From Trichopria drosophilae (taxonomy: Eukaryota > Arthropoda > Insecta > Hymenoptera > Diapriidae): a stretch of DNA of 64,000 nucleotides. The stretch is taken from NCBI GenBank assembly GCA_030407085.1, contig CM059582.1, forward strand, positions 50,915,001 through 50,979,000, read 5' to 3'. Positions 37,161 to 49,152 of this stretch are shown piece by piece. The position numbers and the translations under genes are program-made. Numbering within the stretch: position 1 is the first letter of the stretch; the number at the start of each line of letters is the position of its first letter. The notes beneath the pieces were generated by a model. That model had not been told where the DNA came from and did not search any database. It was given only the letters and a program-made list of their open reading frames with translations.

Positions 37161-37490
37161 ATGATTCAGTTTAGAACAGTACAGTGGCTAAATCTGATTA
37201 CTATGCTAGGAAGCTGTCAGATAGAAGGGTCACAGAAGATGACGTGCTCACAGAGCAATAACGAACCCAGGGAATCAACAGAGATGTCACCTACCACTAT
37301 TAGAAAGGGTCTTGAACTCGAACACCGATATCAGATTTTCCGAAATGCAACCGCATGTCGAAGGAGAGTCCTGATAATGGCAGTTGATTCTGAGAAACCT
37401 CGAAGAGCTTTTCATGCGGTTTCAATGACATCTGGGTTACCTGTTCTATGGATGCATTATCTTCAAAATTGCATGAATTTCTTATGTTGA
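37161..37490 (+). pseudogene. Possible ISAzo13-like transposase fragment
   Basis: A 109-codon frame has higher GC and better codon balance than its AT-rich surroundings. Residues 42-54 read MSPTTIRKGLELE, resembling the helix-turn-helix pattern (S-x-T-T-I-x-x-G-x-x-E-L) at the N-terminus of ISAzo13-type transposases. A basic RRR patch and TSGLPVLWMH follow at roughly the places of the family's GGGRK and T-x-G-x-P...W motifs. The match is short and from memory of the family pattern, so the call is tentative. The DDE catalytic part is absent, making this a fragment at best. Confidence 0.3.
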
Positions 37491-38077
37491 AGAATATTTA
37501 TTAACCACTGAACGCTCAGTGGCTGTACACAGATTCGCTAAAATCATAATAATTTTGAAAATAATAAATATTAGTCGAAATTTAAAATCGATAGTTCTAG
37601 GAAAACTTAAAAAAACATAATTCATAATAAATAAAAGACTACCACACTCAGAAAAAAATATTTTAAACTCAAACGAAATTTATTAAAATACAACAAATGA
37701 TTGCATTGCTATTAGAGTTGAAGAATTATTTCTTTCATTTAACGAAATTATTATTTTTTTAAATAAATAATTTCAAGAAACAGTTTTTGAATTAAAAAAA
37801 ATATTACTTAAATTTAATGATATTAAATTTGAAATTAAAAAAAAAACCTTACGTTTCGAATTTAATAAAATGATTTCTTGAATTTCTAAAAGTATTTTTT
37901 AAAGATAGAAACATAAAAAATAGTCTTGAATACGTAGTAGCAGTGTTCGAAAACTCTAAACGTATATTTGAATAATTTGAGATGATCTCAAATAGATTTT
38001 CGGCGTATTTAAACAGAAATAAAAAAGATTCAATATATTTTCTCGTAGTAAACAAACTTTCGGTCAATTAATTACAC
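37491..38077. other. No supported gene; AT-rich spacer
   Basis: CACTCAGAAAAAAATATTTT near 37654 resembles the CACnGAnAAAA ends of the TA-flanked elements, but no partner end was found. CCACTGAACGCTCAGTGG at 37504-37521 is a perfect short hairpin. Confidence 0.4.
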
Positions 38078-38525
38078 CGGACCACAAAAAAAAAACTTAT
38101 GTTATGAGCAAGAAACGCAACTACGTTTTTCTTATAGATTTTGGTCCGCAGACTCCGAATTCGGGCACAGAATTGGTCCTATACGTCAGAGTTTTTGTAT
38201 AAATGAGGTTTAAAGTGCGAAAAATTGCTTTTTTCAGAAAAATTTACACATTCACTGCAAGAAAAAAATTTTAAGCTGTTAAATGGTACAAGTCTAGGTT
38301 TTTCTTATAGATTTTGAGCCGCTGCGTTTCATTAACGAAGTTTCTTACAATTAATGTGTGACTTTTTTGGAAACAAACTATTTTTTGCACTTTAAACCTC
38401 AAATATAAAAAACACGGGGGTATAGGACCAATTCTGTGCCCGAATTCGGTTTCAGCTGCCCAACATCTATAAGAATAATATAGTTGTGTTTCTTCCACAC
38501 GCCATAAGTTTTTTTTTGTAGTCCG
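38078..38525. mobile_element. Foldback element (CGGACCACAAAAAAA termini)
   Basis: The left CGGACCACAAAAAAAAAACT and right AGTTTTTTTTTGTAGTCCG are inverted copies. Inside, GAATTCGGGCACAGAATTGG (from 38157) pairs exactly with CCAATTCTGTGCCCGAATTC (from 38428), and TTTTTCTTATAGATTTT recurs. No target duplication could be seen. Confidence 0.75.
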
Positions 38526-39394
38526 TTGTTATCAGATTCATTGAAAACAATTGATATTTTACAATAAACAATTTATTAAATACAAATTCACGAAAGAAGT
38601 TCTTCAACAGTTTGATTATCATTCTACACTGCAAAGTGTTTACCATCTGTCGTGTTTGCAACAAGAAGGTGTTTTGTTCAAAAGTGAAACATAACCTATA
38701 TTCATAGCAATATAGCACATCACTGTTTTGCAACATCAAATTCCTTTGTTTTCTTTATTATATCTCAAAAATCACTGACATTGTTATTATTATGTTAATT
38801 ATATCCGCTCTTTAAATTTCTAGGAATGAGAATATCACTCTTGTGAAGAGCGACTGCGAAAAGAGTGGATTGAATCAAATTCAACTCCAAAGAGAATTGA
38901 AATGCCTTAAGATTGAATTATGGGTGAGACGCAAGTACCTCAGCCTCCGCTAGGAGTGACTGCAACTCTCGCATTTCTATTTGCCCTCATCATGGAAACA
39001 TATTCTATTTTGGATCATATGCAGCTTTTGAATAGAGGGGAATACGAAATTCATATTTTCTCTAATATTAGGTATGAATTCGAGGAATCTTGTTGCCTTT
39101 AAAAAAAAACATGAAAAAAAATATCTTATATACATTAATTTTGTCGTTTAGGTGTATAATAAAAGATTCAAACTCACTCATTCATTACAGTCGTGTGTCA
39201 TTTTTTGACAAAGTGAATATTCACTATAATCAGAATTGATCAGTTTTCACTGTCGCTTAGGGTGAAAAGTCACTCTAAGGAATTTGGAGAGTGCGACCTC
39301 CAAATATGTGGTAAATTTTTTAGGGACACATTCTTCTACGTGGAACTTTATGCAGACAGAGTTTACTTGTTTTGCAATATGGAGTGCAAAAATA
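38526..39394. other. No supported gene; spacer
   Basis: Short frames only. Nothing recognisable is seen. Confidence 0.35.
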
Positions 39395-39529
39395 GGGTGC
39401 ACATCAAAAAAAAGACATGTTCAAAAAACAAACTTTCAAATTATGTGTGCATTTTGAAATGTCTGGTCTTTGAAAGTCGGATTTTTGAAATGTCTGTTTT
39501 GTGATTTGTGGAGTTTTTGAGATGCACCC
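39395..39529. mobile_element. Short 8-bp-TSD foldback (GGGTGCACATC member)
   Basis: The direct repeats CAAAAATA at 39387-39394 and 39530-39537 border GGGTGCACATC and GATGCACCC. At 135 bp it is the smallest complete member of the GGGTGCAC family here. The right arm keeps TGTCTGTTTTGTGATTTG, matching the long members; the left arm is diverged. Confidence 0.8.
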
Positions 39530-39537
39530 CAAAAATA

Positions 39538-41401
39538 GCTTGCCAATATACTTTAGGTCATATTCACCCATTACTGACAAAATTGGAATTAATAGTCCAT
39601 TTACAAATAAAATTGATGAACCATTTCTGCTTATATAAAATAGGGTGATCATGTGTCCATTATGGACTATGTAATAATTAAGCCCCCGACTATAATCAAG
39701 TTAAACTTCAGAACCGAAAAACAATGGACTGCAAGTAGCGAAGAAACTTAATTCATTGATCATAAATTCCTAACAAGGAGTCGAGGGACCAGTTGAAATT
39801 GTACCCTTCTCCGGTGCATCGGAAACTTGTCGGACTAGGTTTTTTTCGGTCATTCTCTCATTACGAACTCTGAACCTCCATGTTCGCAATCGTAGTATGC
39901 CGACATTTTGTCGGGAGAAGTTTGCACCTACATACGAAGGCGCTTAAGGCGATACAGATACGACGGGACTGTGGGAAGCTCGCGGCCGACTCTAAATGTT
40001 AATTGTTGTTTAAATTTATGACAGCCCTCTCTTTCCCACTGACTCATCGACCCCTTCCACTCAAATAATAGCAGCTATTCATTTGGTTTCAGAACGGGCT
40101 CGACGATTAGCCATTCGTAAAGAAGTTGCGCATTGTGCCGAAAGAAAGAAAAATATGCAAAGCGAAAGGTCGTGGCGTGGCCATCGAATGATGGAAGTTT
40201 ATGATGAATTTTATGATGAATTTATGATTAGATACAGCCACGGATGAAGAATGTTAGGGCAGAAAAATAATACAAACTTGGATTGGGGAGAGGAAGATTT
40301 AGATGTCGTTGAATTATAGTTCCTATGATTGAATTATTGCTTTGTTCCGAAAATAACATTAGGATTTTAGAAAATAATCGTGTGAACTATTGTTATTGTT
40401 CACTAACAAATAATAAATGCAACGAAACTTTCGCAAGAATGAAACAAAATTTGTTTTTCATTATTCAATGAGAAGTTAGGCCTTGTTGTTGCAATAGCGC
40501 TAGAAACTGTCGCTGTCAGACCGATAGGTTAGTTTGAACGATTTTATGGCATTCACATTAAAAATAAACATATTTAACAATATTGTCATATTTATAGACA
40601 TGAAAAGCATAAAAAAAACATACACAATCGTTTATCGTTTCCAGTTGCGTTTTTGTTGAACAAGTAAACTGCTCCTTATTTAATATACTTAATTAACGGC
40701 TACTCTATAATTACGGTCAGGGGCTTTTGTCTATTTCCAGATATGAATATAATATTGAGATGTAGTAAAGCAGTTCTAATCGTCCTACCGGTCCCACAAC
40801 TACTTGTTATAGTATGATGGGAAGTAAATTAGTTAAACGATAAGTCGTTATGTATCAGGGCATTGCAGTTTTAATCGTTTAAAAATGTCATGCACATGAT
40901 AGAGTAAAAAAATAACATTAAAACTCGAATTCTTTGAGTACCAAAGTGGGCATAATAATGAAGCAGACAATGTCATTAATTAGTTCCGCTGATATATTAA
41001 GAAGGGTTCTGATAAGAATGCGTGTGGTCTGCGAAAAGCCACCAGCTTGTCGTCAACTGTCAGGATTCAACTGCGACTGACGTCTGTCGCTCATCTACTG
41101 CTGTCAGACAGAATCTCTTTATCCTCGCATCGCCGGCTATATCCCTTTCGACTTCCTTTGCAACGATACGATCGGTTAAACATAATGAAAGTAAAGAATA
41201 TTGTCATGATGCACCTTACAGGAAATACACTCGTAAAAACCGATGTGGAGGAAAAAATATATATTATAATGCTGAGTTCAATTCTGGGTGAAAGTACAGT
41301 AATTATAAAGTGGATACAGGTGACTTTTAAAAGAGTTATTATTATTATATTTTCTGCACTTCGTATCTATACCGTACATAATTATACAAAAGCTCCACGG
41401 C
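39538..41401. other. No supported gene; spacer with GC-balanced patches
   Basis: Patches at 39780-40230 and 41000-41180 have balanced composition but no recognisable coding pattern. Overlapping frames at 41022-41481 run into the next repeat. Confidence 0.35.
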
Positions 41402-41919
41402 TTTATTTCACATCACAACTAATCATCGGACAAAATAGAACTCGACATTTGATCATAAGACAAAATCACATGGATAAATAATCATAAATAAAAATATCCC
41501 TGCTTTTATTCGTATAGTAAAACTAACCTAACCTAATCAGTCAGAACTACGCCTACCCCTAAAATACGTAATGTAATATGGCTGCACAGGGAAATTTTGT
41601 CCGGGGAAATAAATCTGTAAACATGTGTGGAAATCATAAAACGATATTATAAATTTTCAGAATATTATTTTAATCTGATGAAACAATATTTTCATTTTAG
41701 CCACCATAATACATAAGTAAATTATATGTTGTAATATACTCTCAATGAAAATATGAAGTACTTATTTTAATATGAGCAATTATACAAATATATTTTTTAA
41801 CCAGGAAATATTTAAATGTACGGTATTTTGTTGATATTTTTATGCGAGATATTTTATCATTTGACGTATGATCAATTGACCTTCATATTTTTTGCGTGAT
41901 CATTTGTCCGTGAAATAAA
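41402..41919. mobile_element. Probable foldback element (TTTATTTCAC termini)
   Basis: TTTATTTCAC at 41402 is mirrored by GTGAAATAAA at 41910. Inside, ATCATCGGACAAAAT and TTTGATCATAAGACAAAAT face ATTTTATCATTTGACGTATG and TGATCATTTGTCCG. The GACAAAAT word and a CCTAACCTAA run are shared with the 6458-7310 element, suggesting kinship. No target duplication is seen. Confidence 0.5.
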
Positions 41920-44900
41920 CACCTGAATGTTCATCTTTTTCGTGATTCACCAAATAACCCTACTTGTTGATTTACAATTAACTATTTATTATACCTTATA
42001 AGCAAATATTTCTTTTGCAGCTTTCGTTCGAATTCACGCAGATTAGAAAAAGTGACACATCAGGAATGATCATCACATTTTGGCCAGCATGCGGACTAAA
42101 CTCGTTCAAAAACAAAGTAAAAATAAATTCGACGAATCGCTATATTTAATTTAAAGTAATATTTAAAAATATTATTGTACTTCAAATTAATTAGAAGTCA
42201 AATAATTGATTGATTGGCGTTCGTCTATTCATCATTATTATTTATACAATGATATATAACTTTATAGAATTGTATAGTCATTGCCATATTTATGTAACTA
42301 CATATAATTTTATATAATTATATCACCTTTATATGAGTGTATATAATTATATTATCTGTAATACTCTATAAAGTTATATATAATAATATTCAATTATGTA
42401 TTGTCCATAATTATACAGAATCGTTTATATATAATCATACCTTTATTTCACGCGGAATTTCATTTCAACAAGAGAACAATTTCATTACTTCAAATAAAAT
42501 GATTTCCTTAAAATTACGTGTCAATCAAATAGCACAAGTTTGATGATTTGATTTTACTTAAAGTAAAAATTAATGATCGGGTGACGGGTAGAGAGGCGAA
42601 GATCACATAGCCTGCCAAAATATGTTACTGGGCGTTACAGAAAGAATATGCTGAAGTCCTCAGAAAGCATATAAAGAGTTGTACCGTGAAAATAATGAAA
42701 ATGAATGAGACAAGATGCACACACCCTGTTTGTACTACAGACATGTAAAACGAATGCTAACAAATGCAGTATCGAGAACCCGAGGGTTTTGAGACAATAA
42801 AATCGACGCAAGTTAGGATTGAAATGTGATGTCACCCTTCACGTCACCCTTTTTATGTGCATACATTTGAAGTATTTCATTGTTGATAATTGTATACATA
42901 AGTTGCATGCAGTGATGTTTCAAATGAATTCTTGGTTTATAATTTTTTTCGAGCTATATTACTCTAAAAACAGGTGACCATTTTTTTGTAAAACAGGGGT
43001 TTTACTATCTTGCACATTTATCCTCGAAAAATAATGATAATGAACAATAACATCGTCTTGATTTCTACAGAAATAGTTAAGGAGGGACAGCTGTCCCATT
43101 TTGACCCCTCAAAGTTGTAATGACTGTTTTTAGGTCAAAAACATACCAAATTGTTAGGAATGAAAAAATCGAGTTTTTTATCAAAATAAAATTTTATTCA
43201 TTCAACCATAAAAGAAATTTTCAATCGCATATTTATTTATATTACGAAATATTCTTTGGAATAGTGAATAATATTTTCATTTATTGTAAAACATATTACT
43301 TCGCCATCTTGAATTTAAAAAATCTAACCTCAAATTCCTGATCAGCTATCCCTACCATCCCTGTTGCTATATTTTAAGGACAATTGTACTACTAGAAAGC
43401 GCTTTCTCGAAAATGTCAGGATTGCTCACTAAATTTTAATCTTATGTTGTGTTCAGAATGAAGGTCGAAAATCATCTAAAAAATGTTCATCTTCCGGGCT
43501 TAATTAATGTGTTATGATGATTTAAGAATCATTGACATTAGGTAGAGAACACAATGCATCTATTTTAAATAAACGGAATATAGTCAATGAAAGTAACAAA
43601 ATCAATGAACTGAGTGGTCAAACCGAGTTATGGTAAATGTTTTGAATACATAATGTGATGACATATAACACTCTTATATGTAAAATATTGACAGAAAATT
43701 GTTGTAAATAAAAAATGTACAATTTTGAGCCTGTAAATTATGAAACATTCACATGAATAACGTGCTACAGTCAAACGTGATTAGTTTCGAAAGGGAAGAT
43801 ATATCTCTTAAAGGCGATGTTACGTCCAAATATCGATTAAATTAAAATTCAATAATTTAGCACATTATTATACGATATCATTATTAACGTGATCTTAAAT
43901 AAACATTTTACTTTTATATTATTATTAGGCTTGGAATGGTCAATATAAAATATTATTTTTATAAAATTGCATTTTTTAAATTCATATCAAATGTCATACG
44001 GAACCTCCAGTTCAATGTCAAAAGTTGCATCTTAACCTCATTCATGTATTCACGCTTACAAAACTTTATTATGACGAAATTTGATATGGAATAATAGGAG
44101 ACACTGCTGGAAAGAAGCATACAAAAAATATGTCTGACAATCTATATGTAGCTCCGAAATTACAAAAAAAAAAATGTTTATCATATCCGATATATATTAA
44201 GGATACGCGGGATACGAATGTTCAGTGGTCAGACAAAAAGTCCCAAAATGGGAAATGTTTACGTCCTTTTATATGTCTGTATACATATAAGCATCAAATT
44301 AATGGCCTAAAGAGTCAAGACCAAATATTAAGACATCGATTTTTGTATTTGAATGGAGGAGGTCTGAGTCAATGAAACATCTTGGCGCCAAGTTGTAATA
44401 CAAAGGGTGGAGAATTATTTTTAGACAGAATACTTCGCCAAAGAATGACGAAACAGATGTAAATCAAGTAAGCTGCACTTATTTTCATATTACTTCCGGT
44501 ATTGTTATTTGTTGATGATTTCATTATTGATTTAGTATATTAGTACTTCAAATATCATTAATAAAGTTTTATTTTAAGAGCTTTTACAACAAATTATTCG
44601 AATTTTATATAAAAAGTATAAAAACAAATTGAATAACAATCGATCAAAAATTATATACTGCCATCTGACAGTGATGAAACGCAGTTTTCTTAAAAAATTG
44701 AGGTGAATAAAATTTATATTGATAGTCCAATGAATTTTTCCAAAGTTTGCATAAACAAAACATTTTTGAAATAGTGTTGCTTTATTTTATCACAGGAATG
44801 CGATTTTTCAAATATCAAATATCGACGTTTAACACCTTAAACAACTCAAAAAATGCAATAAAAATCTCCAAAAAAACAGAGTAGTCATGCACATAATTAA

Positions 44901-44928
44901 GATAGAAAATATGTATTCTCGCACTCTG
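41920..44928. other. No supported gene; AT-rich spacer
   Basis: Near 42330-42450 is a dense ATATAATTATA tract. Nothing else is supported in 3 kb. Confidence 0.35.
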
Positions 44929-44933
44929 TGCAA

Positions 44934-45146
44934 AATGCTATTTTGCTCCCTATATTGCGGGAGCAAAATAGCACATTCTCTCCCTAGGGAGCAAAATAAA
45001 TATATCCGGGAGCAAAATAGCACGCCATCGTATGATAAAATAGTATGTGCAACAAGGGAGAATAGATATTTGTAGACTAGTGCGAAATGCCATCCTCGCT
45101 TCGCTCGGGCATCAAACTCGCACGCAACACCTATTTTGCTCCCTAG
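44934..45146. repeat. Clustered GGGAGCAAAATAG repeats in both orientations
   Basis: The word appears as CTATTTTGCTCCC at about 44938 and 45131, and as GGGAGCAAAATA at about 44959, 44996 and 45008. The first two form a hairpin. The CCTCGCTTCGCTCGGGC segment near 45092 shares CTTCGCTCG with the 2187 repeat. It is probably part of a dispersed element, with limits unknown. Confidence 0.7.
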
Positions 45147-45149
45147 TTT

Positions 45150-46286
45150 CACAATCTACTATTAAAATGCTATTTATAATCTTGGAAAATGATTTATTTT
45201 ATTTAAAATAGCTCTATATTTCGGAGCCAGGACACTAGTAGTAATATTTCTACAAAGACTTGAATATAATTACTGAAATTACAGTCCATTAAAAAATCGC
45301 TGACATTCAAGGTGTTTGTCAAGGAGTCGTTAATGTCAGTAATCACTTTTCCACTTCGCTATTTAGTAAAAGCAACAAAACTGAACCATATTTCGTAAAC
45401 GCAACATAATGTCTAGTTACAATTACGAAAAATCATGTTACTAAACATGTTTAGTAGGATATACTCCATCTCTTCTCTCCATGAAGTAAACTGCAGTTAA
45501 AAAATAGGTATTATTTAAAGATTTTAAATGCGCAGAAAGTTAAGAGTTGCACCAAACCACATGCGGCAATGAAACTGCGTATAAATATTTCCGAGTTCTT
45601 CTTAATATGAACTTGCTGAAAGAGGATCGAGGGTTAAACAATTCCGCTGGGTAAGTACCTTTGAAATGGCGTCGTTACATACTACGACTAAATCGTCTCG
45701 CGATGGTTTACAGGTCGCTTCACCTTCGCAATCAACCGCAAATGTGTTCTTACGAAATGTAATCTACATCTCATGAACGTGAACTTAAACGGACGCATAT
45801 TACCAAGGCTGCGTGCAATTGACTAGCGTCACTTCACAGCACGATTTAACTACTCCGAGTATTAGAGCTCCAATGTTCAAAGTCTGCTATTGAAATTTAA
45901 TCAGGTGATATATTGTTGCTTTTTTATATTCTAACAATTATTTTAATTTTTTATATGTTTACGCTAAACATAAATCAAATATTCTAATATTTTATTGAAT
46001 TCTGCTTTGAGGAATTATTTGATAAAAATAGGGTGTCTAAGAAAGCATTAGTTATTCTTCATTAATTAAGTCTCATACATGTTTTTATGAACACAGAGAG
46101 AAAAAACTTATTACTCAGACACAAAGAAAATAATGTTACCGTAAAATAATAATGATCTTAAATGTTTTTTCCACTAATCAGAATGGTATACTATATATAA
46201 CAATTATTTTTAGTATAACCACGGTTTTATTTTTCCAATATTTCTGCTTGTAAAATCTGATTTCGTTAAGATTCAAGGCAATTATT
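45150..46286. other. No supported gene; spacer
   Basis: ATCGAGGGTTAAAC near 45627 looks like a solo TTAACCC-type terminus, with no partner found. Nothing else is supported. Confidence 0.35.
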
Positions 46287-46298
46287 AAAGTATATCCT

Positions 46299-46510
46299 CA
46301 GTTGGTAGAGTATCGGCTTCGTAATCAGAAAACCCTGGTTCGATCCCGGCCTCTGCAATCTGTCATCGGGACACCTCTATATTTGTTTATAAGTGTCTAA
46401 TAACGCCAAAGCTCAGGTGGTTCGGATTCCACCTTCATAAACTGTAGGTCCCGTCGCGATTTAGTCCCATTTGGGTTCACAAAAGTCGACGTAAAATAAT
46501 ATAAAAAAAA
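46299..46510 (+). mobile_element. tRNA-derived SINE with 12-bp TSD
   Basis: The direct repeats AAAGTATATCCT at 46287-46298 and 46511-46522 flank it. The head holds an A-box-like CAGTTGGTAGAGTATCGG and a B box GGTTCGATCCC. The loop TTCGTAA would carry anticodon CGT, but the stem pairs poorly. A unique body follows, then an A-rich tail (A run ending about 46510). The acceptor-stem 5' part of a full tRNA is missing, so this is a retroposon rather than a tRNA gene. Confidence 0.88.
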
Positions 46511-46522
46511 AAAGTATATCCT

Positions 46523-46850
46523 GGCGATAAAAGTTAATTGCATTATTATATTAAGGAAATATGTATTATAAATATTTTGTTACTCGAATCAAGACGCTAG
46601 CAGAAAATGAGTCCAGTTTTTGAATTGTTTCTGTCTAGGTTTGTTATTTCTCATGTTAAAGATATAGGGAAATTGGACGAATTTCTATCAGGACATATTT
46701 TCTTATATTAAATAAGTGTTTCATCTTTATTATAAAACTTACTTAGTTTAGAAAATTATTTTATTTATTAAATTAAATATTTACTCTATCTAATGATGAT
46801 ATTTATTAAATAAATATTAAGTATAATATGTAATAGTATATTACGATACA
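46523..46850. other. No supported gene; AT-rich spacer with repeat fragment
   Basis: CATGTTAAAGATATAGGGAA and TTTCTATCAGG (46655-46705) resemble CATGTTAAAGGTATAGGGGG and TTTCTACCAGG at 49900-49965. This points to a shared dispersed repeat. Confidence 0.5.
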
Positions 46851-47011
46851 AGTGCGCGAAGTTGGTCATTTGCGCGAAAGTAACAAGTGTGAAAGTCACC
46901 TACGGCGCACGTGTATCGCATTCTATTTTTTTTTGACTCCGTGAGAGAAATTTTTCGCGCACTGATTTGAGTGTGCGAAGTGCAGTGCGCAAATGGGTTA
47001 CTTCGCGCACT
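46851..47011. repeat. GC-rich inverted repeat (AGTGCGCGAAGT termini)
   Basis: AGTGCGCGAAGT at 46851 is mirrored by ACTTCGCGCACT ending at 47011. Further GCGCAC/GTGCGC words lie inside. It is a 161-bp palindromic unit in AT-rich DNA, with no target duplication determined. It is probably a MITE or fragment of one. Confidence 0.6.
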
Positions 47012-47376
47012 AAAAATAGTTTCAACACTAAAGTTCGTGGCAGACGATGATCCACTCATCATGTGCTTCGAGACCTTGAATAAGATCATTATTTATTGAG
47101 ATATATAATTTATTATTTTTTTATTAGATGCAAAATACTCTAACAAACCATTTCTTTTTTTTATTCGTTTCAAAATCCTGAAAATTGAATATGTTATAGC
47201 GAGTTGAAATAAAAAATGTTTGCCAGCCAGCATAAAAAAGGTAAAGAGATTCAAACCCAGCATGAAATACACCAAACGAGCAAATGTGACTCCAAGAGAG
47301 TAAAAATGAAACCAAGAGGAGTGAAATTTAATGATTACTCTCACTCTTAGACTCCGCAACAGACTCCAATAATTTT

Positions 47377-47844
47377 GGGTGCGGGTCGGAAAACCGCTAA
47401 ATCAAAAAGCCGACATGTAAATAAACCGACAGTCATAAATCCGACAATCAAAAAACAGACACATACAAAAATAGAGGGTGCGGGTCGAAATACCGACAAA
47501 TCAAAAAGCCGACAGGTCGTCATACCGACAGACAAAATACCGATAATTGAAAAGCCTATAGTCAAAAAACCGACAGTGCAAAAAATGACTGTCCTCATGA
47601 AGATGTGTCTATTTTTTTATGTGCCGGCTTTTTGACTGTCGGCTTTATGACTATCGGTTTTTTGACCTTCGGCTTTTTGATTTGTCGGTTTTTGGACCCG
47701 CACCCAAAATAGACACATCGTCAGGAGGATAGTCATTTTTTGAACTGTCAGTTTTTTGACTGTCGGCTTTTCAACTGACGGTTTTTTGATTATCGAGTTT
47801 TCGATCTGTCGGCTATTTGATTTTCAGTTCATCGACCCGCACAC
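47377..47844. mobile_element. 8-bp-TSD foldback with ~11-base GTCGG periodicity, interrupted by its own kind
   Basis: ATAATTTT at 47369-47376 and 47845-47852 flanks GGGTGCGGGTCGG on the left and CGACCCGCACAC on the right. The arms are strings of CCGACA-type words (left) and TGTCGG / GACTGTCGG words (right), with A- or T-rich spacers. A second member is inserted at 47476-47705. Confidence 0.85.
47476..47705. mobile_element. Self-nested 230-bp member of the same foldback family
   Basis: The perfect 8-bp repeats AAAATAGA at 47468-47475 and 47706-47713 border GGGTGCGGGTCG and GGACCCGCACCC. Its core (ATGACTGTCCTCATGAAGAT, then GTGTCTATTT) is the complement of the core into which it has inserted (AAAATAGACACATCGTCAGG), so it hit the centre of a sister copy. 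Confidence 0.88.
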
Positions 47845-47852
47845 ATAATTTT

Positions 47853-48819
47853 GGAGTATACAGAACATATTTTTTCAATGCATCAGGGAATACCCAATAA
47901 AAAGATACTTCATCAACAATTTTGAACAGCTTTTTTCATCATGAAGTGGTGATTTCACTACTGAACTGCTTTTTTGAAAGACTTTTTTCTCAACGAGCGT
48001 GAGCAATGCGTAAAACCCCATGAATCGACTCTGGAGTTTATTTTCCGTTGACTTCATCTAGGTTGCCTCCAGACGCCACGCGTCCCCTCGTTGTTCATTG
48101 CACGCGATTCTCACGTAACGAAGCGTTTCTTCGACACTCGCCTTTCTAGCCTTCGATTTGTTCGGTAAGTCTGGTGAACACACTATGCTGTTAAGAACCG
48201 AGGTAGGCGCTGCAAAAAATCTCGTCTTTCAGAGGTGCACCTTTATTCTTCGACCTGCATAAAGGCACGCATCAAAGCTCAAGTCGGACGTTTCAAGGTA
48301 ATTGTAAGTGGTTCACATTAACTCCGTTAGGGTAGGGTGCAACGAATCGTGAATTATGTGCGGTACCTTTTTTTTACTATTGCAGTAGACCAGTTCAAAA
48401 TTTAACAGATAAGATCGTGCCATTTTATCACTTGACCTGGAAATTGAGCAATTTTAAATATAACTAAAGAGTCAGGGAACAGAAATGTCAGAAAGTTGTT
48501 GTAAATTTTAGTAAATATATAAAGAGTAAGAAGGTTCATAACAAACTTGTTTACGGATAATTTTGCCTAAAAAATCTTTTGAATTAAAAATCCTTTTACC
48601 TGCGAGAAGTATGTATCACTATTCAATCAGATTATACGGGAAAAAATCTAGAGATTCCATACTGTCGAAAATATTCAACTTTGTGTGGTATAAAAACTCC
48701 TCTGTGCAACCGTGCGTAATCCAAATGCTATTCTACAAAAGATTATTCCCTTCATTTTACGCTGTAGTAAGATCGTTTTTTATATTTAAGCGGTTCCTGA
48801 AAAGGTGAGTCAAAATAAC
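47853..48819. other. No supported gene; spacer
   Basis: GC-balanced patch at 48060-48330. Nothing recognisable is seen. Confidence 0.35.
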
Positions 48820-49152
48820 GGGTGCACCTCAAAAACCCGAAAATCACAAAACAGACACTTAAAAAATCCAACATTGAAAACCAGACATTTCAAAATATAA
48901 ACATTTAAAACCCAGACATTTAATAATCATTGAATTCTAAATGTGCTTAATAAATAATCCGGGAGTCAAACTGATTTGACCTTCAAATAACCTGAAAAAT
49001 TAATCTCTTGGTCAAACATTTTTTACCTTTAAATCACCTTCCTGTGAGATCTCAAATCGACCCGAGATCATTTGTTGTATGTAGTGTGGTTTTTGACTGT
49101 CGAGTTTTTGAAGAGTATATTTTGCGATTTGTCGGGTTTTTGAGGTACACCC
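48820..49152. mobile_element. 8-bp-TSD foldback (GGGTGCACCTC family)
   Basis: GGGTGCACCTCAAAAACCCG at the left is mirrored by CGGGTTTTTGAGGTACACCC at the right. Flanks AAAATAAC and AAAATAAT match at 7 of 8 positions. The centre contains AAATGTGCTTAATAAATAAT, shared with the copies at 33050 and 52330. Confidence 0.8.

Noticed and set aside
41047..41481. 144-codon plus-strand open frame
   Set aside because: Longest simple frame apart from the phosphatase tail, but it is AT-rich, has an overlapping frame, runs into a foldback repeat at 41402 and shows no recognisable domain.
46299..46370. Functional tRNA gene
   Set aside because: The acceptor stem is absent and the anticodon stem does not pair; TSDs and A-rich tail show it is a SINE.
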